The position numbers and the translations under genes were made by a program. Of a stretch of DNA of 64,000 nucleotides, positions 58,573 to 64,000 are shown piece by piece. Location: the NCBI GenBank assembly GCA_949152475.1, contig OX424569.1, forward strand, positions 20,001,170-20,065,169, read 5' to 3'. The notes under the pieces were generated by a model. The model was given only the letters and a program-made list of their open reading frames with translations, was not told the DNA's origin and did no database searches. The first letter of the stretch is position 1, and each line of letters begins with the position of its first letter. Origin of the DNA: Terebella lapidaria (taxonomy: Eukaryota > Annelida > Polychaeta > Terebellida > Terebellidae).

Positions 58573-60417
58573 TCGCCGTTTCCACGGCCACAGGACTTGA
58601 TCAAACACGGACGATTTATAATGAACCACAACTTCTACCTGATGGAATATTTGTTAGTGAAGTGGGGAAAACAGAGAGACATGTTGCCACCTGGAAAGTG
58701 TTAATTGTGCTTGATGCCCCAAAGGCAGACGCTGGATTACTCGACCGACTACAGCGCATCCGCCGGATAATACTAGGATTTCGAGAACACGCACACTCGC
58801 TCAACATCACCAAAATGCTTTGGGAAGGCAGACTTCGTGAGATCGAAGACTCAATGCTCAACTACGTGCCTGGACGGGCCCACCGGACACGCAGAGGACT
58901 ATTGAATGTGTTTGGCATCGCTTTCCAAAAATTGTTTGGTTTAGCTACCGAAAAAACAAGTGCACGAGTGTCAGCAACTAATATATAACTTGAACATCTC
59001 CCAGAGACAGATTTCTCATTCTATCAAGGACTTACTAACCGTGGTGAATCAGACGCACAACCAAGTTAAAGAGCATCGTGAACATTTACGCCAAATTCAA
59101 AAATTTCTCAGCAATGTAACATTCGAAATTGATTACATCCACTCCGTGTTGCAAGGACAGCAAGAATACATCGAATTTATAGACTCTGAGGTTAGAATTG
59201 GTCAAGTCTTGTCGGCCATCGAAGCCACACACCATTACTGGCTTCGACAGGTGGATAAATATCAACGACAGAAAGCCTCCCTGGAATTGGGCTGGCTCAC
59301 CGAGGAAGTTCTACCACCACTCGAATTGTCCAAGATCAGAGAAATCGGCAGACGTGCTGGTTTCCGAGCTCTGTCCATTCAATGGTACTATGAACATATT
59401 GCAATACACCCGATGTGGGAAGACCAAAATCAGTTGGTCTTTACAGCGGAACTGCCCTTCACTGATGACGTGCGCTATCTTCGATACCAGATAATGACCT
59501 GGCCAGTACCTGGCAATGCTACTGCCCCGGAAGTCAGAGTACAGCTTCCAGAGGACGTCGCAATGAACACCGGGAACGGTGACATATTTCAGCCAGCCAG
59601 TTGCCTTGGCAACCGACCCACCATCTGCAGAACTGGCCCCATATATGATCACACCCGGTTCTCATGTGTCAGAGGGATTCTGACAAAAGGAGATACACTG
59701 GACTCAAAGTGTATGGTCACTATGGTTAAACCCAGGAACAGTGAAACTGAAGTACAAGAAGCTCTACCCGGGGTGTTCGTCATACGTACACGGGGAGAGA
59801 CGTGTTCCCTGCACTGCTCAGGGAAGACAGAAGACAAGATCCAGCTGGAGCGTGGCGTGCACACCATTCGTCCAAGCATGGATTGTCGGGTTCGGGGACA
59901 AGGGTGGACAATATCGGGCATTGTCCAAAGCAGCGCGCATGCGGAGGTAGTGGTGGAACCACTGCGGATACCGGTATTCGGCTTGCTGAACTTGTCCACG
60001 ACGGAGATCGTGAATCGCCCGATGACACAACCTGTGTGGGATACGCTCGGTGAAATCAAGGACATTCCCCTGCACTTATGGGATGAGCCTGTTGACCACA
60101 GGGTGACATGGGGCTCTCACGCCGGACACTTTTCATGGTCGACGTTCATCGTTGTGTGTCTCATCACCGGAGTTGTTGTGTATATAGTATTTGTTCTGCA
60201 CAGAAAAGGAATACTGTGCAAGTTAGTTCGCAAACCCAGGCAGGATACTGCAGGCCTGGCTGCAAAGGATACTGCTAAACCGCCGTGCCTTGCAACCGAC
60301 GAGGGAGGTTCAACTTCGCGCACCAAACGGACGCCGCCACAACACTGCTCGGGTATGCCACAGGCCTGGCAGATGGTGATGTCGGACGATGATGAAACCG
60401 TGTCGCAGAACAATTGA
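58533..60417 (+). pseudogene. F-type envelope-like region (fossil element)
   Basis: A leader-like hydrophobic start, a basic site RTRR followed by GLLNVFGIAFQKLFGLA (fusion-peptide-like, as in baculovirus F and errantivirus Env), a coiled-coil stretch, a cysteine-rich ectodomain and one membrane segment (STFIVVCLITGVVVYIVFVL) with a basic tail. It appears broken, with about one or two breaks. Confidence 0.8.
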
Positions 60418-60533
60418 ACCCTCCTAGATATATATTTGTGTCCATTTATATATATTTTGTGTATTAATCACTTGTCTTTTATCTTTATTCTTTGTAGTTA
60501 AATGATACATTTAACTAAATGGTAAGGGGCGTA

Positions 60534-62042
60534 TGTAAAAGACAAGCCTCTGAGTAGTAATATCTTAATGTCGTATTTGGTATTAAAGGTTCGTATGTTA
60601 CTAGATGACTTATTTCACATAATTATATTTTTGGGGATTTTGATATTCATTCGTAGCTTGATATAGAAAGCTACAGCCAGTGAATGTTTCATGGTGTTTG
60701 TACAGTAGAGGTGTTAATTGAACCCTTGAAGCGGGGTACACATGTTTTATATTTAAAATAGTTCTGATTTCTTGGCCATAATGAAAGTAATCCCTACTGG
60801 GACAGGTGTAGACCGAATGTCTGGTTTTGTCCACATTCAGAGTTACTATCTAAACATCTTGGTTGTATCTGAAAGGTGCATGACCGGTATTTGTTTGCAA
60901 TTCTTGGACATTGTTTAATTCATGGATGCATTTTTTATGGCTAGGTAAACGGCCAAGCAATTTGCCTATGTACTGTTGGGAGAATGAATTCCCTAATCAA
61001 TTTAGTTGTAATTTCACTTGTGTTGTTTAGGTCATCCCGTTATTTTTAGACGTAACTTTGAACTTCCTTTGACCTAACAGAATTCAATTTAAAACTTTAG
61101 AAATTTGTCTAAACTATTTATCCCTGATATTACCTTGCACACAGCCAGCTTTACAGTGAATTGGTTCCTGTATTTTGTACAATATTAAGTCTCTCATTTT
61201 ATCCCTAATATGACTGACAGCTATTAATGCCTTCTGACACTTATATTTGACACCCGCTATGTATTTGGTGTTATATTTCAGATGGTCACATGTATATAGA
61301 ATGTAGGTAGTACGCGTATCAAGTTGTACTCACATATTGGTTAATTTCAATTGACAGTAAATGTAGTCAATTGCAATGCACGTGTATGACTCTAGTAGCC
61401 ATTGTGTCGGATTGCGATAATGATTACACTTGGCAGTGTATATGTAACTAAGTGGTGATCTTAATTGGTATTAAGATGGAAATGATTTGATATAGCTATT
61501 ATATTGATTGTCAGACTTGGTAATTTAGTTGGTGTTGCATATTTTTAGTTTAGTTATTTTTACTTTTATCTTGTATCTTGATTTATGTTTAAGGGTAAGT
61601 GCACGGGCCACTCAGACCAGGACCGGTGTTGGTATCTAAGACAGTGACAGAGCCACACCGTCCGTCAGGCTTGGGTGAGCACCAGCCACTGACCCTTATC
61701 CAATCGGGCAATAGCCCTTGATTCACTTGCCTAGTGGGTAGCCACTGTCCAGTGAGGGCCTCCATGCTGATTGGCTAATGTTATGTGTGACCAACAGTAG
61801 CAACCCAGACCAGACAGTAGCACCCCACACGTGCTATATATACCATGCATGTAGCTTGAATAAAGGAGAATTGGATTTAGATCTGAATCGTGTTATGTCT
61901 TCTTGGATACATGGCATACACCTGCCACGAACCTGGACCGTGAGAAACTATGAGAACTTTGAAACATTTTAAATCTTAAGATTGCCGATCATCGGTTTAA
62001 TTTTATAAATTAGCAAGTCGATGAAGAGGTGGCAATTTTACA
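60534..62042 (+). repeat. 3' LTR of the env-bearing element
   Basis: 1509 bp, same length as the 5' LTR with only a few substitutions. Confidence 0.9.
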
Positions 62043-62121
62043 CTATACTAAATAAACGGGATCAAATACTGACAGACACAGTCACTGGATTTGGGCTAGA
62101 ACATGCCGGTAATACTAATAC

Positions 62122-63229
62122 CAAGGATCGTCTATAATAGGATGTCCAACTCTGCTCAATGTGGACGTAAAAAACGTGATTACGTAAAATGACGAAATTT
62201 CATTTGAGCGTGTCAAAACGGTGACAGGTGCTCGAAATTGAGATTTTCATACTGCTTATCAGTTCACTCATAGTGAGAACATACAGAATCGGGCCCTGGG
62301 ATTGAGCTCAGTGATCTGGGAGGGCACGCGTGTGGGGTGGAGCCTCATTGTCATCCACAGTTTGTCTCTCTTCCCGCTCGCGAAAATATTTTTATGTGGT
62401 CCAAGCACGTGCATGTCTGTATGCGTGTTTTTGAGCACATCCACGTCAATAAATAAAAAAGTTACCATTCCATCTTTTCAAAAATTTAGGATTGAGAAGC
62501 ATTATCCATTGCCTCGGAAATATCCCGTTTCCAAGGAAATCCGATGAAAACTGTCGGTATGAGAACCATTCTAATACCATTGCAATACTCAACTTTCACT
62601 AAATTTGGAGGTAAATGTTCTGTCTCATAACTCTGAAATGAATCTATCTTTCACCTGAAAAATACCACCAGAGGTACATCAGAACTTGCTCTCTATCATG
62701 TGGGTTTTTTTTTAAATGAGGCGCCAATTTTATTGTCATCATGAGTGGGTCGGTTCTACAGGCGTTTTCGGTGGCAATAAAATAGCATTTCAGGAATCTG
62801 AACGGTTGCCATGGCAACAAAAATCAACCGATTTCCATGGAAACTAAATATTTTCAAGCTGAGAGGTTATTCATCCCATTGCTCAAATTTAAAGACGATT
62901 GGATTAAACCCGTTCGAGTTACAGCCTTCGATTCACACACAAACATATAAACGGACACTCACAAATCCCGACCCCAATACCACACCATCGGTAACGCGAA
63001 TGCTGAATATTGTTGAAGAAATTTAGGCCGTACCCCCACTCAATGCAATCACCTATCATTTATTTCAATATATGATTCACAACTCTGCTCATGTCCATTA
63101 CAAATCGATGTGCCCATTCTGATTTTTAGTGCCCGGCACCGTTTCAACACGCTCAAATCAGAATTATGTAATATTACGTAATCACGCCTTTTTAGGCAGA
63201 GTTGGATATCCTATTATAGAGGATCCTTG
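62122..63229. mobile_element. Non-autonomous hAT-like DNA transposon
   Basis: 1108 bp. The inverted ends are CAAGGATCGTCTATAATAGG and the inverse CCTATTATAGAGGATCCTTG; looser similarity runs inward for about 100 bp. A 7 bp direct repeat CTAATAC flanks it (62115-62121 and 63230-63236). No transposase. hAT is inferred from end sequence and target length. Confidence 0.7.
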
Positions 63230-63428
63230 CTAATACATCTATAAACACTGATGAACGAAAGGCTGTGTTATATGTACCACTGTGTCTAAGGCTAGAAAAA
63301 TCAGAGTATACCGTATATTGTAGAGTGATACTAAAAGTCGTGAACATCTCATAGACATTCGTGAGCATATGATATCGTGAGCACGGTGAATGGACCAGGC
63401 ACGAGTTATTCATTTTTGTGTGTCTATA
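63230..63428 (+). repeat. Repeat family F, copy 2
   Basis: Related to 51188-51387; its first bases coincide with the target site of the hAT-like element. Confidence 0.75.
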
Positions 63429-63650
63429 TAATACTGTAAAAGGAATATTTCCATGTGAATATGGTGTGTATAGCAGTTGTTTTTCTTGCACACAGATTGT
63501 ATTACTGACTCAATATTCCTCGTGAACAGCTTCACGAACAATATGGCGGGAATGTCACCTGACATCATAAGACACTCGTGAACATGAAACAATGATATTC
63601 GTAATTCGAAATATCCACCCACTCACTCCATTTTGGTATTAAATTGCCGG

Positions 63651-64000
63651 TTAGCCTTTCGACCTGGCTACTTTGTGCAGCACTTCCGTTAGGAACCAGG
63701 TTGGTGGGTACGCATACCCATACATCCCGTCCCATGACTGGGACATCGCGTCCACAGCCAGTGTCTCACTCTCTGGCAGTGGTGTGAAATACACCGGGAG
63801 CTTGTGATTCCGGGAGGTTGCAAACAGGACTATGTTCGTTGTCCCGAACGCCTGACAAATGCGACGAAACACCCCCCGGGTGTAAGCTCCACTCCATGCC
63901 TATGATCTTGTCCGGCCTCAACAGGGCGTCTGTTGGACGTTCCTGCGACCCAATAGGTGCCGTGCCCTGATGAACAGAAGGCACTTGAAGGCAAACCTGA
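63651..64000 (-). pseudogene. DIRS-like retroelement pol fragment (fossil, cut by window edge)
   Basis: The minus strand encodes text typical of the region after RT in DIRS/Ngaro-type tyrosine-recombinase retroelements: MEWSLHP, FRRICQAFG, LFATSRNHKLPVYFTPLP, AVDAMSQSWDGMYGYAYPP. It is partial and appears broken. No terminal repeats are in view. Confidence 0.7.

Larger units (their letters stand above)
56216..62042 (+). mobile_element. LTR retroelement with long LTRs and env but no pol (fossil)
   Basis: 5.8 kb. The 1509 bp LTRs at 56216-57724 and 60534-62042 start TGTAAAA and end TTTTACA; I count about eight differences, roughly half a percent, so it is young. A primer-binding-like TGGCGTCGCTAAGCCAGGA begins at 57726; a purine-rich GGTAAGGGGCG precedes the 3' LTR. 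The 2.8 kb interior has a gag-like remnant and an F-type env-like region. Non-autonomous; it appears broken. CTA adjoins both ends. Confidence 0.9.

Noticed and set aside
1-64000. tRNA, rRNA or other structured RNA genes
   Set aside because: No tRNA-like cloverleaf or rRNA sequence was recognised apart from weak SINE-like boxes near 22.8 kb; prokaryote features such as operons do not apply.

Overview
Animal nuclear DNA, most likely from a marine invertebrate and probably a lophotrochozoan such as a mollusc (inferred from gene structure and repeat style; no species marker is visible). It is AT-rich, gene-poor and dominated by mobile elements. The one host gene I can support is an acid sphingomyelinase (SMPD1-type) gene on the minus strand. 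Its first six coding exons lie at 45891-45511, 45361-45194, 42980-42854, 42589-42495, 20931-20762 and 3986-3876. Splice sites and phases agree at every junction. The remaining 3' exons (rest of the metallophosphoesterase domain and the C-terminal domain) should lie beyond the left edge. Introns 4 (about 21.6 kb) and 5 (about 16.8 kb) are inflated by elements nested in elements.

The commonest elements are non-coding families with Helentron/HINE- or oyster 'pearl'-like architecture: a 5' subterminal inverted repeat, a core of tandem repeats, a (GACG)-rich run, and a 3' hairpin followed by CTAA or similar. Family A is marked by GGTTACCGGAC at both ends and a core of about 134 bp (or 159/174 bp) repeats. 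Family B is marked by GGCATTTCGG ends and a 148 bp core. A repeatedly inserts into B; at 13.4-20.3 kb an A sits inside an A inside a B. Smaller TIR elements include TA-flanked MITEs (4.7, 21.2, 41.1, 46.6, 55.7 kb), a TTA-flanked Harbinger-like element (27.3 kb) and a hAT-like element (62.1 kb).

There are three retroelement fossils. A complete-looking 12.2 kb Ty3/Gypsy-type element (25807-38017) has apparently identical 883 bp LTRs, gag/protease/pol/env regions, a chromodomain at the end of pol and an F-type envelope; it sits inside a family B element in SMPD1 intron 4, antisense to the gene, and its gag is split by the Harbinger-like insertion. A second LTR element (56216-62042) has 1509 bp LTRs around only 2.8 kb that holds a gag-like remnant and an envelope-like region but no pol. 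A partial DIRS-like pol fragment runs off the right edge.

Region by region: 1-3.4 kb family A and related repeats; 3.5-4.0 kb minisatellite and SMPD1 exon 6; 4.7-20.4 kb intron 5 with MITE C, B1, B2 and nested A copies; 20.8 kb exon 5; 21-42.5 kb intron 4 with MITE C, B3 plus the Gypsy element, B4, A' and a CpG-rich MITE; 42.5-45.9 kb exons 4 to 1; 46-56 kb 5' flank with B5, B6 and foldback elements; 56.2-62.0 kb envelope-bearing LTR element; 62.1-64 kb hAT-like element and DIRS fragment.
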